A DNA stretch of 64,000 nt from Methylobacillus arboreus (GTDB taxonomy: Bacteria > Pseudomonadota > Gammaproteobacteria > Burkholderiales > Methylophilaceae): NCBI RefSeq assembly GCF_020532725.1, contig NZ_JAJAVC010000006.1, positions 434,001-498,000 on the forward strand, written 5' to 3'. Position numbers and translations under genes: made by a program. Under the pieces are notes generated by a model. The model saw only the letters and a program-made list of their open reading frames with translations, was not told where the DNA came from and ran no database searches. Shown here piece after piece: positions 20,679 through 30,057 of the stretch (the stretch's first letter is position 1; each line of letters starts with the position of its first letter).

Positions 20679-21652
20679 CAGAAACGACAGAACGTATCGC
20701 CCCGCCGCCGCGCAAGGTTGCAGGCGTCAAGGAGACGAGCGCCGAAAAAATGGCGCGTATCCCGATCAAGATCATTCCCATGCCTGCCATGCGCAAGCCG
20801 GAGTGGATACGCATGAAAGTGCCAGACAGCGCACGTTTCCAGGAAATCAAGCAGGTACTGCGCGAGAACAACCTGCACACAGTATGCGAGGAAGCATCGT
20901 GCCCCAACATCGGCGAATGCTTCAGCGGCGGCACCGCCACCTTCATGATCCTCGGCGACATCTGCACACGCCGTTGCCCGTTCTGCGACGTATCGCACGG
21001 CAAACCGCTGCCGCCCGATGCCAATGAACCGGAAAACCTGGGGCGTACAATTGCCCAGATGCGCCTCAAATACGTTGTGATTACCAGCGTGGACCGCGAC
21101 GACCTGCGCGACGGCGGCGCCCAGCACTTTGTTGATTGCATTGCATCAGTACGCGCTCACTCACCCAATATCCGGGTGGAAATCCTGGTGCCAGACTTCC
21201 GCGGCCGCCTCGACCGCGCGATCAACATTCTCAAGGCCGCACCGCCCGATGTCATGAACCATAACCTGGAGACCGTGCCGCGCCTCTACAAGGAAGCACG
21301 GCCTGGCTCGGATTACCAGAACTCGCTCAGCCTGCTCAAGGAATTCGGCGAACTGCATCCCGAAGTCCCAACCAAGTCCGGCCTGATGCTCGGCCTTGGC
21401 GAAACTGACGAAGAAATCCTCGACGTAATGCGCGACCTGCGTGCCCATAACGTCACCATGCTCACCCTGGGCCAATACCTGCAACCCAGTGCACACCACC
21501 TGCCGGTGAAGCGTTTTGTCACCCCGCAGCGCTTTGCGGAATTCGAGCAGCAAGCACTCGCCATGGGCTTCACTCACGCCGCCTGTGGCCCTATGGTACG
21601 TTCATCCTACCATGCCGACAACCAGGCACAACAGGCAGGAGTCAGTTTCTAA
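20675..21652 (+). CDS. lipA: Lipoyl synthase
   Basis: A 325-residue radical SAM enzyme that inserts two sulfurs into octanoyl groups. The auxiliary cluster motif (C-X4-C-X5-C, residues 71, 76 and 82 in [14 protein letters not shown]) and the radical SAM motif CTRRCPFC (residues 97-104) are intact. The terminal [11 protein letters not shown] contains the family's conserved RSSY serine. It is translationally coupled to lipB through a 4-bp overlap. Confidence 0.97.
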   Translation: MTETTERIAPPPRKVAGVKETSAEKMARIPIKIIPMPAMRKPEWIRMKVPDSARFQEIKQVLRENNLHTVCEEASCPNIGECFSGGTATFMILGDICTRRCPFCDVSHGKPLPPDANEPENLGRTIAQMRLKYVVITSVDRDDLRDGGAQHFVDCIASVRAHSPNIRVEILVPDFRGRLDRAINILKAAPPDVMNHNLETVPRLYKEARPGSDYQNSLSLLKEFGELHPEVPTKSGLMLGLGETDEEILDVMRDLRAHNVTMLTLGQYLQPSAHHLPVKRFVTPQRFAEFEQQALAMGFTHAACGPMVRSSYHADNQAQQAGVSF

Positions 21653-21664
21653 ACCGCCGGCATT

Positions 21665-22975
21665 ATGGAAAGCAACCTTCTCCTCATCCTGCTTGCGCTG
21701 TTCCTGGTCCTGCTCAACGGCTTCTTCGTGGCCGCCGAGTTCGGCATGGTCAAACTCCGGCAAACCCGGGTCAAGGCGATCGCCAAAACCCACGGCTGGC
21801 GTGGGCGCATCCTGGCAAAAGTGCATGCCCAGCTTGATGCCTACCTTTCCGCCTGCCAGCTTGGCATCACCCTCGCTTCTCTCGGACTGGGCTGGGTGGG
21901 CGAACCGGCCTTTGCCGAACTGCTGGAGCCTTTGCTGTTCAAGCTAGGCGTCACCTCGCCCGAAATCATCCATGGCATTTCATTCGTCGTCGCCTTTTTT
22001 ACCATCTCTTACCTGCATATCGTCCTGGGCGAGCTGGCGCCCAAATCCATCGCAATACGCCAGGCAGAGAGAGTCGGCCTGTGGACTGCTGCACCCTTGT
22101 ACGCGTTTTACTGGATCATGTATCCCGCCATCTGGCTGCTCAATGCCAGCTCCAACTGGATATTGCGCAAGGCAGGCCTGGGCACCGGCCATGCCAATGA
22201 CGCACATTATTCTGCCGATGAGCTTAAACTGATCCTGCGCAGCAGCCGCGCTTCGGAAGAACTCACCAAAGATGAATGGAACATCCTCGCGCACACGCTG
22301 GATTTCAGCGACCTCGAAGTCGCCGACCTCATGCGCCCCTTCAACGAGGCCATTTCCCTATCGGCAAAAAACAGCTTTGAGGAAAACCTGGAAATCATCT
22401 CCCAGCACCGCTACAGCCGTTATCCTTTCGTGGAGCTGGATGGCAAGGTCAAAGGCGTCATCCATCTCAAGAGTTTATTTCTGGCCAAATTCGAGGCAGA
22501 AGAACTGCAGGACTTAAGCCAGTTTGTGCACCCGGCCCCATTTGTGGCTCCCGATTTGCCTGCCATAGAACTGTTCCGCCGCTTCCGCGAGGGTAAGGCC
22601 AGCCACTTCGCCATCGTCGGCCGCAAGGGGCAGGAACCCCAGGGCTTCATCACCCTGGACAACATGCTGGGCGCCCTGGTCGGCGAGATCCGCGACGAGT
22701 TCCGCCAGAGCCAGAATGACTGGACCAAGCTAGACGACGGGACGCTGATCGGCAAGGGCAGCCTGCCCATCTTCACGCTCGAGCGAGCGCTCGGCGTAGA
22801 AATCGACAACGACGACGAAGTCGACTCGGTAGGCGGCCTGGTACTGTCCAAGCTCGGCGATATTCCCAAGGAAGGCGATAGTATTCCCTTTGGCCAGTTC
22901 GACATCGTCGTCAAGAAGATGAACGGCCCGCGCATCATCCTCGTGCGCATCCACCCTAAGCAGGCCCATGACTAA
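21665..22975 (+). CDS. CNNM/DUF21-CBS hemolysin-family membrane protein
   Basis: A 436-residue protein with an N-terminal DUF21 (CNNM) domain of about four helices (LNGFFVAAEFGMVKLRQTRV), a paired CBS region in the middle (from about residue 215, DLMRPFNEAISL) and a CorC/HlyC-type C-terminal domain (DGTLIGKGSLPIFTLERALG). Relatives are Mg2+ or Co2+ efflux-type transporters; the hemolysin name is historical. It overlaps the next gene by 8 bp. Confidence 0.88.
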   Translation: MESNLLLILLALFLVLLNGFFVAAEFGMVKLRQTRVKAIAKTHGWRGRILAKVHAQLDAYLSACQLGITLASLGLGWVGEPAFAELLEPLLFKLGVTSPEIIHGISFVVAFFTISYLHIVLGELAPKSIAIRQAERVGLWTAAPLYAFYWIMYPAIWLLNASSNWILRKAGLGTGHANDAHYSADELKLILRSSRASEELTKDEWNILAHTLDFSDLEVADLMRPFNEAISLSAKNSFEENLEIISQHRYSRYPFVELDGKVKGVIHLKSLFLAKFEAEELQDLSQFVHPAPFVAPDLPAIELFRRFREGKASHFAIVGRKGQEPQGFITLDNMLGALVGEIRDEFRQSQNDWTKLDDGTLIGKGSLPIFTLERALGVEIDNDDEVDSVGGLVLSKLGDIPKEGDSIPFGQFDIVVKKMNGPRIILVRIHPKQAHD

Positions 22976-24197
22976 TAAGACTAGCGCTGTCGATATTTTC
23001 ATCGTGGGCGGCGGCATGGTCGGCAGCGCACTGGCTGCGCGGCTCGCGCCCAGCGGCATGCGCATCGCATTGCTGGAGAACCGTGCCCCTACTCCCTACG
23101 ACCCAGCCAGCGCACCCGACCTTCGCGTTTCTGCCCTGAGCCCGGCTTCCATTCATTTCCTGGAACAAGCCCAGGCCTGGTTCGCCATCGCTGCCATGCG
23201 CAGCGCCCCGTTCAGGCGCATGCAGGTGTGGGAAAACCGCCGCGACCAAGGCACCCTGTTTGATGCTGCCGAGGTTGATGCACAGTGGCTGGGACATATT
23301 GTAGAAAACCGCCTGGTGCAGCTGGCCTGCCTGGAAGTATTGCAACATCACGAAAACGTCACGGTGTTGTGTCCAGACGAAGTCAGCCAGATTAGCTATC
23401 AGCCCGGAGGCAGCCGTATCAGCCTGAAAAGCGGCCAAGCTTTCGAGGCAAAACTACTTATAGGCGCTGACGGCGCCAACTCCCAGGTGCGCAAGGCTGC
23501 CGGCATCGCACTAGACAGTCGGCAATACCCGATGCACGCCCTGGTTGCCACCGTCAACATAGAAGGCGGCGAACGCGACATCACCTGGCAGCGCTTTACC
23601 CCTGACGGACCGCAATCATTACTTCCGTTGCCGGGAAACCATGCCTCGCTAGTCTGGTACCACCGTCCGAGCGAAGTACGCCGCCTGCTCACACTGGAAG
23701 ACGACGCGCTGCTGGACGCATTCCGCGTGCACTTTCCTGCCGCGCTGCCTGAGATCACTGGCCTTGTGCAAAAAGGCAGCTTCGCCATCACCCGCAGCCA
23801 CGCCACCAGCTATGCCCGTCAAGGCGTCGCACTGATCGGCGACGCCGCCCACACCATCCACCCACTGGCAGGCCAAGGCGTCAACCTCGGCTTCCAGGAT
23901 GCCACTGTGCTGAGCGAGCTACTTCTCAACGCTTGGCAGGATAAGAAACCGGTTGAAGCATTAACCCTGCTGAAAGAATATGAACGCAAACGCAAACTGG
24001 CCAATCATGCCATGCAGCGTGTCATGGACGCTTTCAGTTACGGCTTCAGTAACGACATTGCACCGCTGCGTATTGCCCGCAATCTTGGGCTCAGGCTTGC
24101 CAATCACGACGGCCCTCTCAAGCGGGAAGTGATTCGTTATGCGCTGGGATTGAAAACACTATCATTATCCATAGCCTTGAACCTCTTCCCGAAATAA
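22968..24197 (+). CDS. UbiH/UbiF/VisC-family FAD monooxygenase (ubiquinone hydroxylase type)
   Basis: A 409-residue flavoprotein hydroxylase. The dinucleotide-binding motif VGGGMVGSALAARL is near residue 12, the middle DG motif is IGADGANSQVRKAAG and the C-terminal FAD motif is GDAAHTIHPLAGQGVNLG. These enzymes hydroxylate the ubiquinone ring; which carbon is modified cannot be told here. Ubiquinone synthesis also fits ubiK at 45.1 kb. Confidence 0.88.
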   Translation: MTNKTSAVDIFIVGGGMVGSALAARLAPSGMRIALLENRAPTPYDPASAPDLRVSALSPASIHFLEQAQAWFAIAAMRSAPFRRMQVWENRRDQGTLFDAAEVDAQWLGHIVENRLVQLACLEVLQHHENVTVLCPDEVSQISYQPGGSRISLKSGQAFEAKLLIGADGANSQVRKAAGIALDSRQYPMHALVATVNIEGGERDITWQRFTPDGPQSLLPLPGNHASLVWYHRPSEVRRLLTLEDDALLDAFRVHFPAALPEITGLVQKGSFAITRSHATSYARQGVALIGDAAHTIHPLAGQGVNLGFQDATVLSELLLNAWQDKKPVEALTLLKEYERKRKLANHAMQRVMDAFSYGFSNDIAPLRIARNLGLRLANHDGPLKREVIRYALGLKTLSLSIALNLFPK

Positions 24198-24198
24198 A

Positions 24199-24224
24199 TA
24201 AAACCCCACTAAATCCTAGTGGGG
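24199..24224 (-). terminator. Rho-independent terminator of the STN-TonB receptor gene
   Basis: CCCCACTA (24204-24211) pairs with TAGTGGGG (24217-24224). Read on the minus strand the stem is followed by TTTTATTTATTT, so it ends the receptor transcript. On the plus strand no T run follows, although it lies just after the UbiH-type gene. Confidence 0.8.
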
Positions 24225-24238
24225 AAATCGTCCATACC

Positions 24239-26701
24239 TTAGAACCTATACCTCATTGTCAGCATGAAGTTGCGGGGATCCCCGAAAAAGTTTCCGCTCG
24301 CTGTACTCAAAATTCCAGAGTAATAGCGCTTATCTAATAGGTTATTGATGTTCAATGACAAGTCTATATTTTTGTTGAAGGTATACCCAGCATGCAAATC
24401 AACTAGGGTGTAGCCTCCTTGCTTGACTCCATATTGCGTATATATATTGCTTTGCGTTTGAATTCCTCCGCCGATCTTCCAGTTGTCAAACTCTCCCGGC
24501 AGGCGATAGGTAGTGTACATTTTGAATATATTGAGAGGTAGATTAGTGCCGTAGCGCTTTCCCATGCTTCCTGTGCCGATCTGGGAATAGGATGATGGCT
24601 CAAGGTTTTCGGCATAGTTATAGGTATAGCCAGCCCCCATCTGCCAACGCGTAGCGATTTCTCCAGAGACTTCCAGCTCAATACCTCGGCTACGCACTTT
24701 TCCAGTCGTGGTATAGCAGCTTGTTTGCTCTTGTGCGCACTGCGATACATCAAGTTGGGTAGGCAGGTTTTCCAAATCAATCTGGAAAAGAGCCAAGCTT
24801 GTATTTAAGCGTCCCCCAAAGTGCTCTCCTTTGATTCCCAGTTCATAATTAGTCCCTTCCCGGGGATCAATCAAGCCGCCCCCTGGCTGTTGGTAATCTT
24901 GCGGGGCAAATATTCGAGTCAAACTTACGTATGCCGCATAAGTGTCGTTGAGGTCATAAACCAAACCCGCATATGGCGTAAACTGACGAGTGGTTTTGTA
25001 ATTAACATTGTTCAGCCAAGTACCGGACCGAATGTTTTGTGTATTTTCATACCAATCGAGACGGCCGCCGACAATTAACTTCAGATCATCGCGAAAATTA
25101 AAACGTCCACTAGTGTAAATACTGGATTGCTCGACCTCGACCTTATTAGCGTAAGGGTTTGGAGTCTGCAATATTGGATAAGGTGCTGAGCTTGCCGAGT
25201 TAGCGTCAAGGGGATTGAGGATGAAGCTGTAACCGGAAGGCCAACTTCCTGTCCAGTCATCCTTTTTCACGCGATGACTGACGCCGAAAACCAGTTCATG
25301 CTCTCTGCCCATCAATGAGAATGGACCGGAAACCATTCCATCTACACTTTTCTGAGTAATGTCATAGTTGTAAGATCCAACGCCATATACGAGGTCGTCG
25401 CTACTCCTGCTGAAGCTGACACCAAGCATATCCATTTGGCTTTCGACATAAGTCGCCGCCACCTTGGCTTTCCATTCGTTGGAAAAACTGTGATTGACTT
25501 CTGCAAAAACCGTCTTGCTCTCTTTATCCCAGTGCGTCCAACTTGGAGACATGGAATGCGAACGAGAAATAGGCAAGAAGCTGCCATTAGGATAGGTTAC
25601 CATACCAACCCAGTTCGCACCGGGGTTGTCCTCTTTACTGTATGAAGCCCCGAGGCTTAACGTAGTGGCAGTGGTTATATCCGCTTCAAGAATACTGTAG
25701 AGCAGTGTGCGCTTGTTCTCGCGGTAGTCTTGGAAAGAATTCTTGTCTTGGTAAGACACAACGCTTCGGCCACGTAAGGTACCTTGTTCATTCAATGGAC
25801 CGCTAACATCCAAGCTGGCGATGTAGTTGTCCCAACTCCCAGCCCCGACCGTCAAGGAGCTCTGGAACTCCCGGGTTGGACGCTTGCGTACAAGATTAAT
25901 GGAACCACCTGGCGAACCGACTCCTTCCATCAAGCCGGAGGCTCCTCGAACAATTTCAACGCGATCGTATTGCGACAATAAGCCGGTACTGAGAGCTGCT
26001 TCTTCATAGAAGATGGGCAAGCCATCAATCATCAAATTGTTAAGCTGAAAGCCACGAGAGTTGAATTGCGGACGTTCATCGCCCCATTTAGAGACAGTCA
26101 GCCCTACAGTATTCTTGACGACGTCATTCAGTGTATACATGGCTTGATCGTCCATGCGCTGACGCGTTATAACACTGACGCTCTGCGGCGTTTCGCGGAT
26201 GGATAAATCCATTTTGGTAGCGGTTCTCATGGAGCCGATAGTGTAACTACCTGTACCTTCGGTCATAGCTGAAGACATGTTAACCTCCCGACTTGCTTTG
26301 ACCCTGACTTCGGGCAGAGTGTTTTCTGCGCTAGCCTTGGGCTCCTGAGCTATGGTCAAAGAATAACTACCATCGCTTTCCTGCCTCACGGCCAGCCCGC
26401 TGCCTTGCAACAAAACCTCGAAGCCTTCCCGCAAACGATAAGTGCCGTTCAAACCCGAAGTAGTTTTCCCTTGTGTAGCGACAGGGTCAAACGAAAGCAG
26501 CACGCCAGCCTGGGTGGCAAACGTGGAAAGCGCAGCGCCCAAAGGGCCTGCTGCGATAGCGTAGGTTTTTGCCTCTGCCGCAGCTGGCTCGGCAGCATGT
26601 GTCGCCTGCATTGACATCACCGCGCCTGTTGCAAGGCTGGCCTGCAGCAGCAAGGCAATAGTGCTGCGCTTGAATGAATGTGTTTTGTTTTCTCTTGGCA
26701 T
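24239..26701 (-). CDS. TonB-dependent siderophore receptor with N-terminal signalling (STN) domain
   Basis: An 820-residue outer-membrane receptor. A signal peptide (ending THAAEP) is followed by an STN signalling domain (YAIAAGPLGAALSTFATQAG), a plug domain (RETPQSVSVITRQRMDDQ, then GVGSPGGSINLVRKRP) and a 22-strand barrel ending in the aromatic FMLTMRYRF. The STN domain binds a FecR-type anti-sigma factor, encoded just upstream, so uptake and signalling are coupled. I chose the ATG at 26701, preceded by GGGAGC. Codon and base use look more AT-rich than in the neighbours, which may reflect transfer. Confidence 0.93.
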   Translation of the reverse strand: MPRENKTHSFKRSTIALLLQASLATGAVMSMQATHAAEPAAAEAKTYAIAAGPLGAALSTFATQAGVLLSFDPVATQGKTTSGLNGTYRLREGFEVLLQGSGLAVRQESDGSYSLTIAQEPKASAENTLPEVRVKASREVNMSSAMTEGTGSYTIGSMRTATKMDLSIRETPQSVSVITRQRMDDQAMYTLNDVVKNTVGLTVSKWGDERPQFNSRGFQLNNLMIDGLPIFYEEAALSTGLLSQYDRVEIVRGASGLMEGVGSPGGSINLVRKRPTREFQSSLTVGAGSWDNYIASLDVSGPLNEQGTLRGRSVVSYQDKNSFQDYRENKRTLLYSILEADITTATTLSLGASYSKEDNPGANWVGMVTYPNGSFLPISRSHSMSPSWTHWDKESKTVFAEVNHSFSNEWKAKVAATYVESQMDMLGVSFSRSSDDLVYGVGSYNYDITQKSVDGMVSGPFSLMGREHELVFGVSHRVKKDDWTGSWPSGYSFILNPLDANSASSAPYPILQTPNPYANKVEVEQSSIYTSGRFNFRDDLKLIVGGRLDWYENTQNIRSGTWLNNVNYKTTRQFTPYAGLVYDLNDTYAAYVSLTRIFAPQDYQQPGGGLIDPREGTNYELGIKGEHFGGRLNTSLALFQIDLENLPTQLDVSQCAQEQTSCYTTTGKVRSRGIELEVSGEIATRWQMGAGYTYNYAENLEPSSYSQIGTGSMGKRYGTNLPLNIFKMYTTYRLPGEFDNWKIGGGIQTQSNIYTQYGVKQGGYTLVDLHAGYTFNKNIDLSLNINNLLDKRYYSGILSTASGNFFGDPRNFMLTMRYRF

Positions 26702-26769
26702 GATGCTCCCTGGATAGTGATTGAACGTCTCTATCTGCTTTGCCAAACGAAAATCGAAAAGTGACAATC

Positions 26770-26788
26770 GAAAATGAATATTATTTTG
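26770..26788. promoter_or_regulatory. Weak Fur-like box upstream of the STN-TonB receptor
   Basis: GAAAATGAATATTATTTTG matches 13 of 19 positions of the classical Fur box. It lies between fecR and the receptor start, 69 bp upstream of the ATG. The match is modest in an AT-rich gap. Confidence 0.3.
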
Positions 26789-26817
26789 GCAGGCTTGCCC
26801 AAGCCAGTGATCGGGCT

Positions 26818-27786
26818 TTACGTTGTGCGAGGTTCCAGCAGCACAATATAGCGGGTGAACATAGTGAGCCTGACTGGCAGTGTTCTCGCAATGCTGCGCA
26901 ACACGGCATCGGTATCCGCTACGGGGAAGGAGCCGGAGATTTTCAACCCATGCAGTTCAGGGGCCAAGCGCAGCCAGCCTTTGCGGTAGCGTTGCAATTC
27001 GGCAATAAATTGCGACAAGGGTAGGTTGTCGGCATAGATAAACCCATTCGCCCAGCTCGACGCTTGTGGTGACAACGGGCTTAAGGTGATCTTCCCATGG
27101 GCAGAAAACAGGCTAGCCATGCCTTGACTAACGGTATAAGCCTGCTCAGGTGCGGACTGCGGCTCGACCTTGACGGCATGCGCCAGCACGCTGAGCAAGG
27201 TGCGGCCATCAGTCTGGCGCACGCTGAATCTCGTACCCAATGCAGTCAGCAGTCCTTCGCGGGTCTGCACGACAAAAGGGCGGTAAGGGCCAGATTCCTG
27301 GCCGGTATCGACCATGATTTCACCTTGGTGCAGACGGATCAGGCGTTGTGTAGCACTGAATGCCACATCCAGGACAGAGTCAGTGTTGACGATCAACTGG
27401 CTGCCATCTGCCAGCGCCACTGTGCGCTGCTCGCCCACTGCGGTGCGGATATCGGCATTCCAGCTTTGCCACGGCAGTTCTCGATAGGCCTGCCAGCCAG
27501 TGCCACTCACAGCCAGCAGGACAGCGAATTGCTTGAGCGCCTTGCGGCGCTCCAGGCGCTTTTGCGGGGTCAGGGTGGCCATGCCGAGCTTGCCTGGCAC
27601 ATGCTCGAACTTGCCGGTGATAGCCTCCACGCGTTGCCATGCGGCATGGTGTTCAGCGCTTTGCTCGCGCCAGGCTTGCCATGCGGCATGGTCGGCTTCG
27701 CTGGCCTCGCCCGAACTCAACTGGGCATACCAGGCAATGGCCGCCTGCAAGGCGGATTGTTCGGTCGGTGGCGGAATAGTAGACAT
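26818..27786 (-). CDS. FecR-family anti-sigma factor/regulator
   Basis: A 322-residue membrane sensor. The cytoplasmic N-terminal domain (AIAWYAQLSSGEASEADHAA, DUF4880 type) binds sigma, a single hydrophobic stretch lies at about residues 86-100 (FAVLLAVSGTGW), and the periplasmic FecR domain starts near ADIRTAVGEQRTVALADGS. It relays receptor occupancy to the ECF sigma factor encoded 8 bp upstream. The ATG at 27786 was chosen; an in-frame upstream start would overlap the sigma gene. Confidence 0.9.
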   Translation of the reverse strand: MSTIPPPTEQSALQAAIAWYAQLSSGEASEADHAAWQAWREQSAEHHAAWQRVEAITGKFEHVPGKLGMATLTPQKRLERRKALKQFAVLLAVSGTGWQAYRELPWQSWNADIRTAVGEQRTVALADGSQLIVNTDSVLDVAFSATQRLIRLHQGEIMVDTGQESGPYRPFVVQTREGLLTALGTRFSVRQTDGRTLLSVLAHAVKVEPQSAPEQAYTVSQGMASLFSAHGKITLSPLSPQASSWANGFIYADNLPLSQFIAELQRYRKGWLRLAPELHGLKISGSFPVADTDAVLRSIARTLPVRLTMFTRYIVLLEPRTT

Positions 27787-27794
27787 GCAGACGA

Positions 27795-28310
27795 CTAAAC
27801 CGCGGGCATTTCCACGGCAAGGCAATGCGCCAATGCCCGCATGATGTATTTACGCACTGAACTTACCGAGACATCGAGGCGCTGGGCAATCTCGGCGTGC
27901 GAGGCGCCTTCGAGCTGCACCATGAGGAAAGCAATGCGTACCTTGGGCGGCAATCCATCCAGCATCACATCAATTTCCATCAGGGTTTCCAGCAGCATGG
28001 CCTGCGCTTCCGGCGAAGGCATCTGATTGGCTGGCACCTGAGCCAGCGCATCCAGATAATGCTGTTCCAGCTTGCGCCTGCGCAGTTGATTGACCATGAG
28101 TCCATGCGCGACAGTAGTGAGGTAAGCGCGCGGCTCACGCAGGTTTTCCAGTTCGTTCTGGACGGCAATGCGCACGAAAGTGTCATGTGCCAAGTCGGCA
28201 GCATCGAATACACAGCCCAGCCTCTTGCGCAGCCAGCCCTGGAGCCAGCCATGATGCTCGCTATAAAGTGCGCCAAGGATTTGCTGCCTGGAATCGGGAC
28301 TAGAGGACAT
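27795..28310 (-). CDS. FecI-type ECF RNA polymerase sigma factor
   Basis: A 171-residue ECF sigma factor of the iron-starvation group. Region 2 (DAADLAHDTFVRIAVQ, then EPRAYLTTVAHGLMVNQLRRR) and region 4 (LPPKVRIAFLMVQLEGASHAEIAQRLDVSVSSVRKYIMRAL) are both present; the latter spans about residues 120-160. It should transcribe the downstream receptor gene when FecR is signalled. The start is the ATG at 28310; the longer frame begins with TTG. A Fur-like box lies 17 bp upstream. Confidence 0.92.
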   Translation of the reverse strand: MSSSPDSRQQILGALYSEHHGWLQGWLRKRLGCVFDAADLAHDTFVRIAVQNELENLREPRAYLTTVAHGLMVNQLRRRKLEQHYLDALAQVPANQMPSPEAQAMLLETLMEIDVMLDGLPPKVRIAFLMVQLEGASHAEIAQRLDVSVSSVRKYIMRALAHCLAVEMPAV

Positions 28311-28326
28311 GTGCTGCGCCAATAAT

Positions 28327-28341
28327 TGAGAATATTTCTCA
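28327..28341. promoter_or_regulatory. Fur-like box upstream of the ECF sigma gene
   Basis: TGAGAA-TAT-TTCTCA is a perfect 6-bp inverted repeat. Read on the minus strand it fits the 7-1-7 Fur motif TGATAATnATTATCA with three mismatches in the 14 fixed positions. Its place 17 bp before the sigma gene ATG suits iron repression of the whole sigma-FecR-receptor cassette. Confidence 0.6.
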
Positions 28342-28384
28342 TTTTAGATGAGCAGCAATTGCATCAGCAAGTGGCGTCGACGCG

Positions 28385-28416
28385 AAAACCGCTGTCAGCA
28401 AGGAGCGGAACAGCGG
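28385..28416 (-). terminator. Candidate terminator or hairpin after the phenol-MetA-type gene
   Basis: CCGCTGT (28389-28395) pairs with ACAGCGG (28410-28416) around a 14-nt loop. On the minus strand the stem is followed by TTTT. It lies just downstream of the outer-membrane protein gene ending at 28443. Confidence 0.4.
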
Positions 28417-28442
28417 CTAAAACTTAAGAATCGACGGCATTG

Positions 28443-29333
28443 CTAGAATAATTTCAGCAAGCGCAAGGTAGTGCGGAAATCCTCCTTGAAGCCTCCTTGC
28501 ACATCAATATCTTTTTGCACCAGCCCTTGAACCTGGAAACTGGGCGTCAGAAACTTCGACACTTCCAGCCGCACCTGGTCAGCCTTTGTCGCCTGCCCAT
28601 TCTCAATGCCGTCTATGCGTTGCCTGCCGCCCCAATATTTCGAGTACCCAACGGCGAAGTTCCATGTCTTGTCGCTTGGAGGCGCATAAGAAAGCCAGCT
28701 CTGGAATTGATAAGTGTTGTCTTGCTTGAGCGTGCCGACCCCAGTGCCCAGCGCATCGTCATTCTTGCCGTACCACATCACATCCCCCGATACATGCAGG
28801 GTGAAATCATGGGCGATCACCTGGGTACCGCCAAACTGAAAGTCGAATTTCCAGCGGTTTTCCCCGACATTCAAGGTGCGGCCTGCATCATACGACCCGG
28901 CGGGTACGTACAAGTAAGGCACGACCACCAGATTGGTACTGGGATTGGTCACCAGCCAGACAGGAGCAGCAAAGATCGGATCGCCTGCCCCGCTGGCCGA
29001 GTCGAGCTGCGCGCCGCCTAGTGAGCCGTTTGACAGCCTGCCGTACGGCAACAGCACCTGGGGGCCGACCCTGAAGCCGCCAATATCCATATACCGGGCA
29101 TAACGGAAGATACCGACAAATGATTCCAGGCTGGTGTCGTGCTTGATAGTATTCCCCTGGGTAGGCACAAAGCTGTCACGTGTTGTATAGGTAAAATAAC
29201 CCAGCATCGCATTGGTACCCGCCGGCGCTGGTATGAAGTCCTGTGAATTGACATCCACGGCATGCGCAGGCCCGGCCAGAAGCAAGGCCATGCAGGCCAG
29301 AAGACAGCCATGACGTAATTTTTGGGTAAACAT
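28443..29333 (-). CDS. Outer-membrane 'MetA-pathway of phenol degradation' family transporter
   Basis: A 296-residue exported protein with a clear signal peptide (ending PAHAVD). The rest is beta-rich, with alternating aromatic strands such as LVVVPYLYVPAGSYD and YQFQSWLSYAPPSDKTWNFA, and it ends in TLRLLKLF. It fits the Phenol_MetA_deg family of putative outer-membrane channels, some beside aromatic-degradation genes. No catabolic genes lie nearby, so the substrate is unknown. The ATG at 29333 has an AAAGGA ribosome-binding site. Confidence 0.75.
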   Translation of the reverse strand: MFTQKLRHGCLLACMALLLAGPAHAVDVNSQDFIPAPAGTNAMLGYFTYTTRDSFVPTQGNTIKHDTSLESFVGIFRYARYMDIGGFRVGPQVLLPYGRLSNGSLGGAQLDSASGAGDPIFAAPVWLVTNPSTNLVVVPYLYVPAGSYDAGRTLNVGENRWKFDFQFGGTQVIAHDFTLHVSGDVMWYGKNDDALGTGVGTLKQDNTYQFQSWLSYAPPSDKTWNFAVGYSKYWGGRQRIDGIENGQATKADQVRLEVSKFLTPSFQVQGLVQKDIDVQGGFKEDFRTTLRLLKLF

Positions 29334-29501
29334 GGTTTTCCTTTTGTTTAACTTGTCGACGAGGTTCTGGCAAGGTTTGATGAACCGCACACATGCAAAG
29401 GGGTTTAAGCGATGGCTTGGATTTCATAAACGCAGGTGAAACGCTGTTTATCCGGCCCAAAGCCGCGTCACATACCCCTCACCGTGTTCAATGCATGCCG
29501 G

Positions 29502-29981
29502 TTAGCCTTTTCCGACCGGCTCCAATATGTCCTTGAAAACTGCGAAGCTGCTTGGGGTAGCCGGCATCACGGGGAAATTGAACTCACATTGCGGGCAAGG
29601 CTCGGCCAATGTCTTTTGCTCCTGCTGCAATTCGTATGGCTTGTCTTCGACCAAGCCGCAACAAGGGCATACGCGCAGTAGGCGTGTGTTGGTGAGCTGG
29701 AAGTTGGTGATAATGTCCTCCATGATCGCGCCGCGGGCTGCCCATTCCTTTGCATACTTGTGGTAGGTGTTCATATGCCAGTCCTTCAGGGATTCGCGGC
29801 TGATCCAGAAGCTGACTTCGTTGAACCAGGTCGGGTCCTCGGGGTGCACCCACCACGTGAGGTGCAGGAAACCCGGCATTTTCATGAGGTGATTGCGGGT
29901 ATCGGCAAAAATAACCTTGAATTTCTCGTATCCGTCCGGACTGGAGAATCGCACGCGCTGCATGCTGAGATAAATAGACAT
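29502..29981 (-). CDS. ABM-domain protein with C-terminal zinc ribbon
   Basis: A 159-residue protein. The N-terminal two-thirds resemble the antibiotic-biosynthesis-monooxygenase (dimeric alpha/beta barrel) fold (MSIYLSMQRVRFSSPDGYE, then MPGFLHLTWWVHPEDPTWFN). A C-terminal zinc ribbon is formed by CPCC and CPQC about 28 residues apart. I do not know a characterised protein with this pair of domains. The ATG at 29981 has a GGAG ribosome-binding site. It is divergent from the MocR-type regulator and has an operator-like repeat pair upstream, so it is probably that regulator's target. Confidence 0.7.
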   Translation of the reverse strand: MSIYLSMQRVRFSSPDGYEKFKVIFADTRNHLMKMPGFLHLTWWVHPEDPTWFNEVSFWISRESLKDWHMNTYHKYAKEWAARGAIMEDIITNFQLTNTRLLRVCPCCGLVEDKPYELQQEQKTLAEPCPQCEFNFPVMPATPSSFAVFKDILEPVGKG

Positions 29982-30030
29982 TGCTGACTCCTTCATTTTG
30001 CTTGGCTACAGTCAAATTGACTGCAAGCGC

Positions 30031-30036
30031 ATTATC
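30031..30036 (-). promoter_or_regulatory. Candidate -10 box of the ABM/zinc-ribbon gene
   Basis: On the minus strand this reads GATAAT, 49 bp before the ATG at 29981. No good -35 hexamer sits at the right distance; instead the proximal operator-like repeat ends 21 bp upstream. That layout is typical of an activator-dependent promoter. Confidence 0.45.
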
Positions 30037-30057
30037 AGAAAGAGTTTGGCCGGCCCG

